A DNA stretch of 64,000 bases from CAUTYU01 sp963545205 (lineage in GTDB: Bacteria > Desulfobacterota > Desulfovibrionia > Desulfovibrionales > Desulfomicrobiaceae), in assembly GCA_963545205.1 (NCBI GenBank), contig CAUUHW010000001.1, forward strand, positions 124,001 to 188,000, read 5' to 3'. The position numbers and the translations under genes are program-made. Every line of letters starts with the position of its first letter. The first letter of the stretch is position 1. Below, in pieces: positions 32,903 to 41,621 of the stretch. The notes below the pieces were generated by a model. That model did no database searches. It was not told the DNA's origin and saw only the letters and a list, made by a program, of their open reading frames with translations.

Positions 32903-35154
32903 CTATAAAACAAGGCTTTCACATTTCAAAAAAGTGGGGTTCTCCCAACTTAATCCTGCGTCAGGATCATATAACTCTTTGCCAATCAAGGCATAAAACT
33001 GCTGACCAAGGCAAGCCCTATTGATAATTTCCACGTGATCCAAACGATAAAGTTCTTCCAGGGCCTTCTGGGGCACCTGTACAATGTAAGGCTGAAGACT
33101 ACGGGCAAGGCCGCCCGTTCTTTCTGCATACCGAAGATTATCTATCAACTGTTCCGCTTCGTTATCGTAGGGAATAATGAGAGGCATCAGGCAGCTTTCA
33201 ATCATTTGAAAACATCTGGCAATGGTTTGAAAGGAAAAATCCAGAGAACTTGCTCCTGCGGAATGGAGTTGCAACAATTGTTTTTTATCCAGCTTTGCTC
33301 CTTTTTGCCAATACACCAGGGAAAAATAGTTTTCCATGGCCTGGGGAGAAAGCAGGTTATCCTTATGCTGGCGAACGATTTCTCGCATGGATGCTACCAG
33401 GGTTCCCAATTCCGGCGGATTTTTCCATGTTTCTTCAGCTTGAAAAACAAGAACTTCGCTTTGTTCTGGGCTGTTCTTTCCTTCCCTGTTACACCGACCT
33501 GCGGCCTGGGCAATGGAATCCAGCCCTGTTTCAGCCCTCATGACGCAAGGGAAATCCACATCGACACCTGCTTCTATAAGGGATGTTGAAATCACACGAC
33601 ATGGTTTGTCCTTAATCAAATCCACCCGTATCTTTTCTAGTACAGAACTTCGGTGTTTAGCGCACAATAAGGTAGTCAAAAGAAATGTACCTTCTGTTTC
33701 TTTGACCGTATCATACAGGAAACGGGCGTGGCGACGGTTGTTGACAATAATAACCACTTGTTTCTTTTGGCAAATATGTACACAGAGCTGTTCATCCGTT
33801 TACAAGCCAATATATTTGATTGTAACCCGCTTTAAGTCTTCAAAAATCTGCTCAGGCTGCGGAGCCAGTTCACGCACATTGGTAAAACCATTATAAAATC
33901 TTTTTTCTTCCAGCAAAGCTGGTTGGGTTGCGCTGCAAAGAACAATACTGCATTGATAGTTGCGCGCCAGTTCATCAATGGCCGCCATAATGGGACGAAG
34001 CAATGGCAAAGGGAGTACCTGGGCCTCGTCAAGAATAATCACACTACCTGCAATATTGTGCAGTTTACGGCAGCGAGAAGAACGATCGGCAAACAGGGAT
34101 TCAAAAAATTGCACTGCCGTGGTAACGATGACAGGATAATCCCAGTTTTCCTGGGGCAACCTTAGTTTGTCTTTGGTGGTCTGTTCTTTGAAACTTGTAT
34201 CATCAAAGCTGCTGTGATGCTCCAACACGGCAGCTTGCCCCAACTCCCCAAATGCCTTGCGAAATACCTGGGCATTTTGCTCAATAATGCTGGTAAAAGG
34301 AATGACATAAATGACCCGCCGTAAATCATTACGTAAGGCATGACCCAGGGCAAAAGCCATTGATGCAAAAGTTTTTCCGCCACCTGTAGGTACGGTAAGG
34401 GTAAAAAGCCCTGGTGAAAGGGCAACTGCTTTTTGACGGCAGGTTTCCAATATATTGCTTCGGATGGTATTGAGTCTGCCGGGATTTTTTTCTCTGGCCT
34501 TTTCCACCAGTTTTTTCAGGTTCGCATTTAATGCTGTCTGAAGTTCTGACAATGACGGATATTTCCTCCGTAATGGCAACACCCCATCCATCTGAGAATA
34601 AAAGGCTTCGGTATCCAAAAAATCGGCATCCACCAGGCAGGAATAGAGCATCCGAGTGAGAAAGGCTAACTGAAAGCCATGAAAAGCAGAATTTACAGCA
34701 GGAAGAATGGGAGGCGAGGGAAGGACTTCTGGCAGGCTGGTTTCTTCTTTCCAGATGGAGTCCAGTACGGGAATATCCTACCAAATTCAAGAGCAAGTCG
34801 GCTCTCTAATGTACTGCGATTATCCCCTTCCTCAATACCATTGGCAAGACCTGCATGATGCCCGGCAATACAATATGCCATAAGTTTTGCCAGGGGGTTA
34901 GTTTTGTACCATTTTTCCATGGCAATTTTTGCTCCGGCAGTAGCATGGTCAACTCTTGATCCGCCATGTAAACGATTTTGATAGCTTTCACTGTACTTGC
35001 CCAACTCGTGAAGTTTCCCAATTAACTCTGCCATGGATTGAGCGCCAAACCAATTGGCATTTTTAGAGGTAATACTGCCGACCTTGTTACAGTGGTCCGC
35101 CAGTAACTGCCAGTCTTTATGATTGTTGTCTTTGCCAGAATGTGCGTAGAACAT
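32903..35154 (-). pseudogene. cas3: Orphan cas3 (HD nuclease-helicase), broken by a frameshift and a nonsense codon
   Basis: Starting at ATG 35154, an HD domain (LADHCNKVGSIT, GKLHELGKYSES, VDHATAGAKIA) runs to about 34790, where the frame shifts: the Cas3 reading resumes in another frame as IPVLDSIWKEETSLPEVLPS. The helicase follows with VPTGGGKTFASMA (Walker A), VIILDEAQVLPLP (DEAD-like box) and LCSATQPAL. At 33800-33802 a TAA interrupts the same frame, and TDEQLCVHICQKKQVVIIVN continues after it through the C-terminal helicase (RVISTSLIEAGVDVDFPCV). In the HD motif the Asp of LHDLGK is Glu. No other cas gene, repeat array or leader is in the neighbourhood. Confidence 0.85.
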
Positions 35155-35460
35155 AGGGCAATATCCTCCAAAAGAAAGAGAGATTACATCTGCTTTTTGT
35201 GCTTCCTGAGCCAGGAGTTAGAGATTTTTGACTTTATCAGAAACACAATAAGCATTTTGGGTGAGATTACGTCCTTCAATTTGCTCCGTCCATCATTTTT
35301 TTATTGGAAGAAGCATGTATCCCCGCTTACAGATAAAGGTGAAATGTCCGGGCGGCACTGGCAGGGTGAAAGGAAGACCTGAACCGGAATCCTTGACTTT
35401 TTGGGCATAGGTCTTAACAATGCAGCGTTTATGTTTTTTATCCTGCTAGGGGAAAGTGCT
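35155..35460. other. Intergenic region between cas3 relic and folD, nothing recognised
   Basis: About 306 bases. I looked for CRISPR repeats, tRNA, promoter-like and terminator-like sequence on both strands. There are no direct repeats of 20-40 bases and no palindromic repeat of the type found in CRISPR arrays. The right end holds the ribosome site GGGGAAA for folD. Confidence 0.5.
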
Positions 35461-36360
35461 ATGAGCGCCGAAATACTTGATGGCCGAAAACTTGCCGGAA
35501 TGATTCAAAATGAGCTGCGGACCCGTATCTTTCATCTGCAAAAGAAGCATGATCAGGTTCCAGGGCTGGTAACAATTCTGGTTGGAGAAAATCCCGCCTC
35601 TGTCAGTTACGTGACCTTAAAGGCGCGTACCGCCCGCAATCTTTGTTTCCTGGAAATTCAGGAAAATCTTGAAGAGCGCACCACAACTGCGGAACTGGTT
35701 GCCCTGATTCAGCGTTATAATGCGGACAGCCGGATTCATGGGATTCTTGTTCAGCTTCCGCTTCCGCCTCATATTGACGAGCGGCAGGTCATCTGGGCTA
35801 TTGATCCGGACAAGGACGTGGACGGGTTTCATCCGGTTAATCTTGGTCGCATGATGCTTGGAGGCGAGGCTGTCAGGTTTTTGCCCTGTACGCCGGCCGG
35901 TATTCAGCAACTGCTGGTACGCAATGGAGTGCAAACTGAGGGGAGCAATGTCTTGGTTGTGGGGCGTTCCAATATTGTTGGAAAACCGCTGGCTGTCATG
36001 CTTGGCCAAAAAGGCAGGGGCGGGAACGCAACTGTCACTCTGGCCCACACCCGAACCAAAAACCTGGACGAACTCTGCCGCAGGGCTGAGATTCTGATTG
36101 TCGCCGCCGGTGTTCCCGGACTTGTAAGACCGCAGTGGATTCGTCCGGGTGCGACAGTGATTGACGTGGGTGTGAACAGGGTTGGCACCAATCCTGAAAC
36201 CGGTAAGGCCATCTTGCGGGGAGACGTTGAATTTGACGCGGCTCTTTCTGTTGCCGGTCGTATTACGCCTGTACCCGGTGGAGTCGGGCCAATGACGATT
36301 ACAATGCTGATGCAAAATACAGTGCGTTCCGCAGAATTGTATTTGAACGAATTCGACTAA
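35461..36360 (+). CDS. folD: Bifunctional methylenetetrahydrofolate dehydrogenase/cyclohydrolase FolD
   Basis: Interconverts methylene-, methenyl- and formyl-tetrahydrofolate with NADP. Residues 1-60 include MSAEILDGRKLAGMIQ and VTILVGENPASVSYV with the catalytic region, followed by QLPLPPHIDERQVIWAIDP, DVDGFHPVN and VLVVGRSNIVGKPLAVMLG (NADP loop), ending in ITPVPGGVGPMTI. The length of 299 aa is typical. ATG 35461 has GGGGAAA upstream; the longer reading from 35401 is unlikely. Located after the cas3 relic and in front of a small cysteine-rich gene, 31 bp away. It would supply formyl donors, for example to the formyltransferase-like enzyme in the glycan locus. Confidence 0.95.
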   Translation: MSAEILDGRKLAGMIQNELRTRIFHLQKKHDQVPGLVTILVGENPASVSYVTLKARTARNLCFLEIQENLEERTTTAELVALIQRYNADSRIHGILVQLPLPPHIDERQVIWAIDPDKDVDGFHPVNLGRMMLGGEAVRFLPCTPAGIQQLLVRNGVQTEGSNVLVVGRSNIVGKPLAVMLGQKGRGGNATVTLAHTRTKNLDELCRRAEILIVAAGVPGLVRPQWIRPGATVIDVGVNRVGTNPETGKAILRGDVEFDAALSVAGRITPVPGGVGPMTITMLMQNTVRSAELYLNEFD

Positions 36361-36391
36361 AAACGGCCATTTTTGCGCGCTGGAGGAAGAT

Positions 36392-36724
36392 ATGTTGACT
36401 GAATTTGAACCTGTTCGTCTTTTGGGGGCAAAAGTGCTGAAAAAGGCCAGTCAAGGGCAGGCAAAAGCGGGTTTTGATCCCGAACTGCTGTATGTGGAAT
36501 GCGCCAGATGTCACCGGCCTCTTTTGTGGGAACAGGGCGAAACATCAAAGCTTATTCGCCGTTCACAAATTGATGTCAGAAGTCTTAACTCGCAGTGTAT
36601 GATACTCTCTGATGGCTGCCCTGTGTGCGCCGCCGGTCAGGACGGCTACGTGGCGAAACTGGTTCTGGTCGTGGAAAACATTGAAGATGAAAAGCTGCTC
36701 GTTGCTCCGGGAGTGGAGGTTTAG
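36392..36724 (+). CDS. Conserved-looking small Cys-rich protein, 110 aa
   Basis: A TGGAGGAAG ribosome site precedes the ATG. The protein has CARCHRPLLW near residue 38 and CPVCAAGQDG near residue 78, two CxxC pairs that could bind a metal in a zinc ribbon, and no membrane segment. It is co-oriented with folD. No family name is known to me. It converges with the truncated yoeB on the other strand, overlapping by 4 bases. Confidence 0.65.
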   Translation: MLTEFEPVRLLGAKVLKKASQGQAKAGFDPELLYVECARCHRPLLWEQGETSKLIRRSQIDVRSLNSQCMILSDGCPVCAAGQDGYVAKLVLVVENIEDEKLLVAPGVEV

Positions 36725-36933
36725 CTAGGTTTGAACGGTTTCTCGTCATCATAGTGCCCCTTGCACTGAGCAATAACACAATTTTCGCCTTGAATCGTGT
36801 AAACCAGGCGATGACGATCATCAATCCGGCGGCTCCAGAAGCCGGGAAGATTCTCCCTGAGCGGTTCGGGTTTTTCTGTACCCGTAAGTGGATGCCGCTC
36901 TGTGTCTTTGATAAGCTGGTTAATGCGCTTCAA
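36721..36933 (-). pseudogene. yoeB: YoeB-family toxin fragment, N-terminally truncated
   Basis: The frame reads KRINQLIKDTERHPLTGTEK and PEPLRENLPGFWSRRID, then DDRHRLVYTI, the typical second half of YoeB (KINKLIKD...GKPEPLK...WSRRI...HRLVY). It starts at a TTG, lacks the first 20-25 residues of a complete YoeB, and has no YefM/Phd antitoxin upstream. The break lies at 36934-36998, just before the thiamine island. The catalytic Arg, His and Tyr positions (RRID, HRLVY) are kept, but the protein is probably not functional without the N-terminus. Confidence 0.7.
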
Positions 36934-36997
36934 TTAACCCCCCGAGGGCAGTGCGGTTCCGAGCCTTTAGATCCCGCCTGGGCTTCGCGCATGCACC

Positions 36998-37639
36998 TTA
37001 TGATTCCGCAGGGATAAGCATGTATTCAGACATCATGCAGGCGCCACCGGCTCCTGCGCGCCGTATAATTTCGAGATTTTCAGGCTTGATGCCGCCGATA
37101 GCATAGATGGGAAATTCGGCGGGTTTTGAAAGCAGGATTTCTTTCAAAAATCTTATGCCCTTAGGGCTGAGCCCTTTTTTGGAGGCGGTTGCAAATATAT
37201 GACCGGCAAATGCGTAATTTGCTTTTAATTCAACAGCCTGTTTCAAATCTTCCGCAGAATGGATAGATGTCCCTATGAGTGCGGGCATTGAGAATGTGTC
37301 CGCAAAACTTGTATTTGCATGTAGAGCAAGCAATTCACTGAAAGGCAGATGTATTTTGCGATATTGCAAATCGCGCACAATATTGATACGGGAGTGCAAG
37401 ATTGCTTCCACTCCATATTCGTTACAAATTGAGATTATCTCCACCGCCAATTTTTTGTAATCGGAATCCGGCAGATCCTTTTCGCGTAAAATCAGCATAT
37501 CCGGCAAAGGCGGCAAAGTCGTTATTTCATCGCGATCTTTCGATTTTGCGAGCTTGTGAAAGAGCTTTTCAATATGCTTATCAAGCGGCAGATTGCATAA
37601 GTTTCGATTTGTGACGGCGATAATTTTGAATTTTTCCAT
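36998..37639 (-). CDS. thiE: Thiamine phosphate synthase-like protein (ThiE/TenI family)
   Basis: Joins the thiazole and pyrimidine halves of thiamine, or in TenI-type members aromatises the thiazole. The 213-residue protein has the TIM-barrel strand ends of the family: LILREKD, EAILHSRIN, IHLPFSELLALH, GTSIHSAEDL, YAFAGHIFATASKKGLSPKG, IYAIGGIKPENLEII. It lacks the full HMPP pyrophosphate loop I would expect in a catalytically standard ThiE, so a TenI-type role remains possible. The ATG at 37639 lies 3 bp before the thiH stop in frame order and is downstream of thiH, last in the operon. Its 3' end abuts the yoeB fragment. Confidence 0.82.
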   Translation of the reverse strand: MEKFKIIAVTNRNLCNLPLDKHIEKLFHKLAKSKDRDEITTLPPLPDMLILREKDLPDSDYKKLAVEIISICNEYGVEAILHSRINIVRDLQYRKIHLPFSELLALHANTSFADTFSMPALIGTSIHSAEDLKQAVELKANYAFAGHIFATASKKGLSPKGIRFLKEILLSKPAEFPIYAIGGIKPENLEIIRRAGAGGACMMSEYMLIPAES

Positions 37640-37644
37640 CTGTA

Positions 37645-38883
37645 TCACACCAATATATAATCATTCATAACCGGTTGGAGTCCTTTTTTTCTGATTGCAG
37701 CGATGACTTCAGTCACATTCCTGTTATCGGCTATTTCAAATTGATCATCTCCGCTTCCGGCGGAATTTCCCCGGCTTTCTCCATTTTCACTCTCCGTATG
37801 GGCGCCGATGCCGGTGCTCACTCCTGCCGAAATTTTCGTCGCGCAGAGTCCTATTACATTATCACGAAATTCCGCGCGTTCCCGAGTGGAAATTGTCATT
37901 CCCGCAAAAGGCATAAAAATCCGATATGCGAGCATAATTTGCAACAGATTTGGTTCATGTACATCTTTAGCGTTTATCGTCTCGTTATTTACAATCGGCC
38001 TCAAGCGAGGGCATGAAAATGATATTTCCGCATGCGGGTACTTTCGTTGTAAAAGATATGCATGCATGCCCGTTGCAAAAGCATCTTTGCGATAATCATC
38101 AAGACCGAGAAGCGCCGCGAAAGCTACCCCGCGCATACCTCCTCTAAGAGCGCGCTCCTGCGCATTTAAGCGATATGGGAATATCCTCTTGTGTCCTGCA
38201 AGGTGGAGAGTTTCGTATTTATCCGGATTGTATGTTTCTTGGAAAACGGTCACATAATCAGCTCCGCATTCTCTGAGATATGCATACTCATCGGTATTTA
38301 ACGGATAAATTTCAAGTCCGATATTTTTGAAGTATTTTTTTGCTTCCCTGCAGGCATTGCCGATATATTCTATATCCGAATAGCGCCTGCTTTCGCCCGT
38401 GAGAATGAGCACTTCTTCAAGTCCCGTGGCGGCGATCGCTTTCATCTCGAGTGCGATTTGCTCCTCTGTCAGTTTCGCTCTGCGTATATTATTGGTTCGG
38501 TTGAAGCCGCAATAGATACAGTGATTTTCGCAGTAATTTGATATATAAAGCGGGGTGAACAGGTAGATGTTAGTGCCGAAATGGCGCATGGTTTCTTTCT
38601 TTGCAAGCCTTGCCATATCCTCAAGATACGGCATCGCGGCAGGGGAGAGAAGCGCAGCGAAATCCTCGGGCGTTTTGCTCCTGTCTTCCAGTGCGGATAG
38701 CACATCTTCTGCGGTGTATTTTTGCGGATTGTAGTTTTCGCGTGCAAGCAAAATCCTCTCTCCTATGCCGGAATCTATGATTTCCATGTCCGGAAGATAT
38801 TCCATGTGATCTATTCGTTTTTTTTCAGACGATGCGGCATGCCCGTCTTTCATACCCTGTGATCTATTTGAATTGTTTAACAT
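37645..38883 (-). CDS. thiH: 2-iminoacetate synthase ThiH
   Basis: A radical SAM enzyme that cleaves tyrosine to dehydroglycine for thiazole synthesis. Cys118, 122 and 125 in NYCENHCIYCGF form the CX3CX2C cluster, with GLEEVLILTGESRRY, QETYNPDKYETLH and FSCPRLRPIV after it. The length of 412 is close to E. coli ThiH (377) plus an extension. Residues about 360-380 contain a Ser/Gly/Asn-rich insertion (HTESENGESRGNSAGSGDD) not usual in ThiH. ATG 38883 has AGAGG upstream. Fourth gene of thiS-thiF-thiG-thiH-thiE; ThiE follows with overlapping stop and start. Confidence 0.92.
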   Translation of the reverse strand: MLNNSNRSQGMKDGHAASSEKKRIDHMEYLPDMEIIDSGIGERILLARENYNPQKYTAEDVLSALEDRSKTPEDFAALLSPAAMPYLEDMARLAKKETMRHFGTNIYLFTPLYISNYCENHCIYCGFNRTNNIRRAKLTEEQIALEMKAIAATGLEEVLILTGESRRYSDIEYIGNACREAKKYFKNIGLEIYPLNTDEYAYLRECGADYVTVFQETYNPDKYETLHLAGHKRIFPYRLNAQERALRGGMRGVAFAALLGLDDYRKDAFATGMHAYLLQRKYPHAEISFSCPRLRPIVNNETINAKDVHEPNLLQIMLAYRIFMPFAGMTISTRERAEFRDNVIGLCATKISAGVSTGIGAHTESENGESRGNSAGSGDDQFEIADNRNVTEVIAAIRKKGLQPVMNDYILV

Positions 38884-38986
38884 ATTGAAATACCTCTTTG
38901 TTCAATCGGCATTATAAATAACGAATTTGCAGATCTTTGATTTTGCAAACAATCTGTACATTCTGCCCTCAAATGGTTTATTTGTT

Positions 38987-39793
38987 TTACTCTTGTAAAA
39001 ATCCGGTCAGCGGCGAGGAAGCCGATGCCTTGCCGGAAAGTATTCTGCCCGTTCCGGCCAAGTATGCTTTTCTGCCCGCACTGACAGCATCCTTGAATGC
39101 CGATGCCATCATGGGAATATCGCCGGCTGTAGCTATCGCGGTGTTCGCCATGATTGCCGCCGCGCCCATTTCCATCGCCTCCGCTGCTTGCGACGGTCTG
39201 CCTATACCCGCATCCACGATTACAGGTAAATCAACCTCATCTATAAGGATTTGTATAAATTCCCTGGTCGCGAGTCCTCTGTTGGTGCCGATCGGCGCGG
39301 CAAGGGGCATAATGGCGGCAGCTCCCGCATTTGCCAAATCTCTTGCGGTATTCAAATCCGGATACATATATGGTAGAACTATGAAGCCCTCTCCGGCTAA
39401 AATTTCTGTCGCCTTTACGGTTTCGTAATTATCGGGGAGAAGATACTTGCTGTCGCGAATCACTTCGATTTTCACAAAATCACCGCAGCCCATAGCGCGC
39501 GCGAGTCTTGCAATTCGCGCCGCTTCTTCGGCGTTTCGCGCGCCTGAAGTGTTCGGAAGCAGAGTAATGCCCTCGGGAATAAAATCAATGATGTTTTCAT
39601 CGGATTCGGTGTTCGCGCGCCTGAGTGCAAGTGTGATTATTTCCGCACCTGCCTGCTCCACGGCGGCAGTGATAAGCGCAACATTGTATTTGCCCGAGCC
39701 CAGTATGAATCGGGAGGTGAATTCATGGCCGCCCAATATCAGTTTGTCATCTCTTATATTTTCAGCACTAACGGCATCTTTCTTTTTATCCAT
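38987..39793 (-). CDS. thiG: Thiazole synthase ThiG
   Basis: Forms the thiazole phosphate from deoxyxylulose phosphate, dehydroglycine and ThiS thiocarboxylate. LGGHEFTSRFILGSGKYNVA carries the catalytic Lys near residue 30, and IITLALRRAN, PNTSGARNAEEAARIA, VIVDAGIGRPSQAAEAMEM and MANTAIATAGD follow as family signatures. About 268 residues from ATG 39793, which has GAGGAG upstream; the longer frame from 39838 is not supported. Between thiF and thiH in the operon. Confidence 0.95.
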   Translation of the reverse strand: MDKKKDAVSAENIRDDKLILGGHEFTSRFILGSGKYNVALITAAVEQAGAEIITLALRRANTESDENIIDFIPEGITLLPNTSGARNAEEAARIARLARAMGCGDFVKIEVIRDSKYLLPDNYETVKATEILAGEGFIVLPYMYPDLNTARDLANAGAAAIMPLAAPIGTNRGLATREFIQILIDEVDLPVIVDAGIGRPSQAAEAMEMGAAAIMANTAIATAGDIPMMASAFKDAVSAGRKAYLAGTGRILSGKASASSPLTGFLQE

Positions 39794-39969
39794 TTTACCA
39801 TCTCCTCGTAATATATTTTCCTGTAAATCAGCTTCCATGTATCTCGTGATTCTCTTTCACATATCCCTGCACATTCTTAAATCCATTCTCATACATCTTT
39901 TGATCTGCTTTTAATCAGCTTCCGTATATTCAATACTTCTTAAACACATTGTTTTGATGAGCAGGGATA

Positions 39970-40569
39970 TCATTCCTGCAATTCCGGCTCGCTGAGCAGG
40001 CGCAGAACCATATTTGCCTGATGGCCCGCACAGATGAGCACACGTGGTGCAAACAGTTTTTCACCGCCGGAAATATCGCTTTCTTCATCGCCGCATATAT
40101 ACAGCTTTTTCATCGCCTGTCTGGTGCGTATGGTTTCTGCCGGGTATAGCCCCGCCATGCCGGATACGGATATTATAATCGGCGGCGAATCGCCGGAAAG
40201 CAGACAGTTTATGAGCATTGCTTTTTCTTCAGGGTGATCGAACGCCTCACAAACTATGGGATATCCGTTAAAATGTTCAAAAACATTTTGAGAGGTGATT
40301 CGATCTCCGCTGATTTGCAAATCCAGTGCCGGATTTATTGAAAGCAATACATCACGGAGAGCCTCAACTTTCTTGCGCCCTATGTCATTTTTTGTATATA
40401 TTTGGCGAGCGGGATTTGTAGCATCCACCACATCAAAATCAACTATTTTTATGTGGCCGACTCCCGCGCGCACAAGCGCGGTCGCGGTATGTGACCCGAT
40501 GCCTCCCGCACCTGCTATCGCAATGCGCGCCGCGCTAAATTTTTTTTCAAGATCTTCAATGGGATACAT
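39970..40569 (-). CDS. thiF: ThiF-type adenylyltransferase for ThiS
   Basis: 199 residues with the E1-like fold. ARIAIAGAGGIGSHTATALV is the ATP-binding motif, IKIVDFDVVDATNPARQIYT supplies the conserved Asp, Asn and Arg, and the last third contains CGD and CAGH motifs. Shorter than E. coli ThiF (251), as is common in anaerobes. It adenylates the C-terminal Gly of ThiS before sulfur transfer. The zinc-binding CxxC pairs present in MoeB are not obvious here. Ribosome site AGGGGCG before ATG; upstream gene is thiS, 17 bp away. Confidence 0.9.
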   Translation of the reverse strand: MYPIEDLEKKFSAARIAIAGAGGIGSHTATALVRAGVGHIKIVDFDVVDATNPARQIYTKNDIGRKKVEALRDVLLSINPALDLQISGDRITSQNVFEHFNGYPIVCEAFDHPEEKAMLINCLLSGDSPPIIISVSGMAGLYPAETIRTRQAMKKLYICGDEESDISGGEKLFAPRVLICAGHQANMVLRLLSEPELQE

Positions 40570-40586
40570 AAAATCGCCCCTGTAAA

Positions 40587-40790
40587 TCAGCCGCCCCCGA
40601 CAAATCGCACAATTTCAATCTTATCTCCCCCACAAAGGATTGTTTGCTCATATGCCGCCGGCATGATTACCGAGCCGTTATGTTCTACGGCTATGTATTT
40701 AATTTCATAGTTTTTGGATTTCAGCAGCTCGGAAATGCTGATGCCACGGGCGATCTCACATTCCTCGCCGTTTACCTTTATTTTAATCAA
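40587..40790 (-). CDS. thiS: Sulfur carrier protein ThiS
   Basis: 67 residues with a ubiquitin-like fold ending in VGGG, the C-terminal Gly-Gly that is thiocarboxylated. GISISELLKSKNYE and IEIVRFVGGG are the usual landmarks. The start codon is TTG, read from GGGAGGGCGAAGTTTG where GGGAGG is a strong ribosome site. First gene of the operon, behind the promoter and leader hairpin at 40928-41025. A 200-base leader precedes it. Confidence 0.93.
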   Translation of the reverse strand: MIKIKVNGEECEIARGISISELLKSKNYEIKYIAVEHNGSVIMPAAYEQTILCGGDKIEIVRFVGGG

Positions 40791-40927
40791 ACTTCGCCCT
40801 CCCGTTCACTACTTCATAATTGTCTGATCGCCTAATTGTTGAAAGTTTGCAGGGTGCTTGCTTTGTAATTCGCATTGCACGCTTTGCTGAGACGATAAAT
40901 ACAAAAGAATAAAGCGGCTTAAATATC

Positions 40928-40980
40928 AAAAAAATCACAGAAAGTCTGCACCCGAGGTGGTGCACCCCTTCATGTGATTT
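40928..40980 (-). promoter_or_regulatory. Leader hairpin with terminator-like U-run upstream of thiS
   Basis: On the minus strand AAATCACA (40980-40973) pairs with TGTGATTT (40939-40932), and inside it TGCACC pairs with GGTGCA. Seven T follow on the transcript side. The structure begins about nine bases after the expected transcription start. It looks like an attenuator or an operator for the ArsR-type regulator next door. The TPP riboswitch conserved CUGAGA/ACCUGAUC elements were not found, so it is not a plain TPP aptamer. A thiS-associated RNA motif is known to me by name, but I cannot compare its consensus here. Confidence 0.55.
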
Positions 40981-40995
40981 GCACACTCTACAACT

Positions 40996-41025
40996 ATTAT
41001 AGACAGTAGGGATTGTCTTTGTCAA
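40996..41025 (-). promoter_or_regulatory. Sigma-70 type promoter of the thi operon
   Basis: On the minus strand, TTGACA at 41025-41020, an 18-base spacer, and TATAAT at 41001-40996, both hexamers perfect matches to consensus. Transcription would start near 40989 and read through the leader hairpin into thiS. The divergent ArsR-type gene begins at 41105, so the regulator could bind this region. Confidence 0.8.
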
Positions 41026-41104
41026 TGTTTAAGACTTGCAAAAAAGGTGTTATTCGTGTATTGTAAATAGGCAATCGGTTTTTGTTTTGAAAGGTGGGTT
41101 GTGT

Positions 41105-41572
41105 ATGAGAATCAGACGAGATAAGGAACATGAAATAGAGGGATTGACCGATGAGGAAATAGAGGTGATCGTAAAGGCATCGGATGCACTTGCGCATCCG
41201 GTCAGGATAAAACTCTATCGCTTCATAATGAAAAACAATATCGACAGGATAAGACTGTGCAACAAGGATATCGTGGCGGCCATGGATTATTCGCAGGCGA
41301 CTATTTCTCAGCACCTCACAAAGCTTTGCAAAGCAGGGCTGTTAGATACCGTGAAAGAGGATAAATTCACCTATTACTATGCGAACATGGGCGTTTTGAT
41401 GAAATATTTGAACGCGACTAAAAAGCTTTTTACGTTCAAATTCGGTGATAAGCGAAAACCCAAATTCTTCGATTTAATTAAAAAAGACCGGCTGCCGAAA
41501 ACTTGCGGCAAATACAAAAAATATTCGGAACAATGCATAAAAATTCAAAATAATGTTGTCAATCGCAAATGA
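41105..41572 (+). CDS. ArsR-type winged-helix regulator, divergent to the thi operon
   Basis: 156 residues. The middle (DALAHPVRIKLYRFIM, then KDIVAAMDYSQATISQHLTKL) is a typical ArsR winged helix-turn-helix in which ATISQHLTKL is the recognition helix, and YYYANMGVLMKYL follows as the wing and dimer helix. No CxC metal site of the ArsR/SmtB type is visible; the ligand may be different, perhaps a thiamine compound. ATG 41105 has GAAAGGTGGG upstream. It faces the thi promoter, so it is the likely regulator of the island, with autoregulation possible. No promoter of its own was identified with confidence. The tail is Lys-rich (KKDRLPKTCGKYKKYSEQC). Confidence 0.75.
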   Translation: MRIRRDKEHEIEGLTDEEIEVIVKASDALAHPVRIKLYRFIMKNNIDRIRLCNKDIVAAMDYSQATISQHLTKLCKAGLLDTVKEDKFTYYYANMGVLMKYLNATKKLFTFKFGDKRKPKFFDLIKKDRLPKTCGKYKKYSEQCIKIQNNVVNRK

Positions 41573-41598
41573 AAATGTCCCAAAATTTTTCAAATATT

Positions 41599-41621
41599 AG
41601 CGCTGGTTTTCCAGTGCTTTT
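41599..41621 (+). terminator. Intrinsic terminator after the ArsR-type gene
   Basis: AGCGCTGG-TTTT-CCAGTGCT followed by a T-run, an eight-base stem with one G-T pair and a four-base loop. It lies 27 bases after the ArsR-type stop and immediately before the group II intron. Such hairpins are also the target of some group II introns. Confidence 0.65.

Noticed and set aside
35155..35460. CRISPR array next to the cas3 relic
   Set aside because: No repeated 20-40 base units or regular spacers were seen on either strand, here or elsewhere in the window.
40791..40985. TPP riboswitch in front of thiS
   Set aside because: The conserved CUGAGA and ACCUGAUC-type elements are absent; only the hairpin with the T-run is supported.
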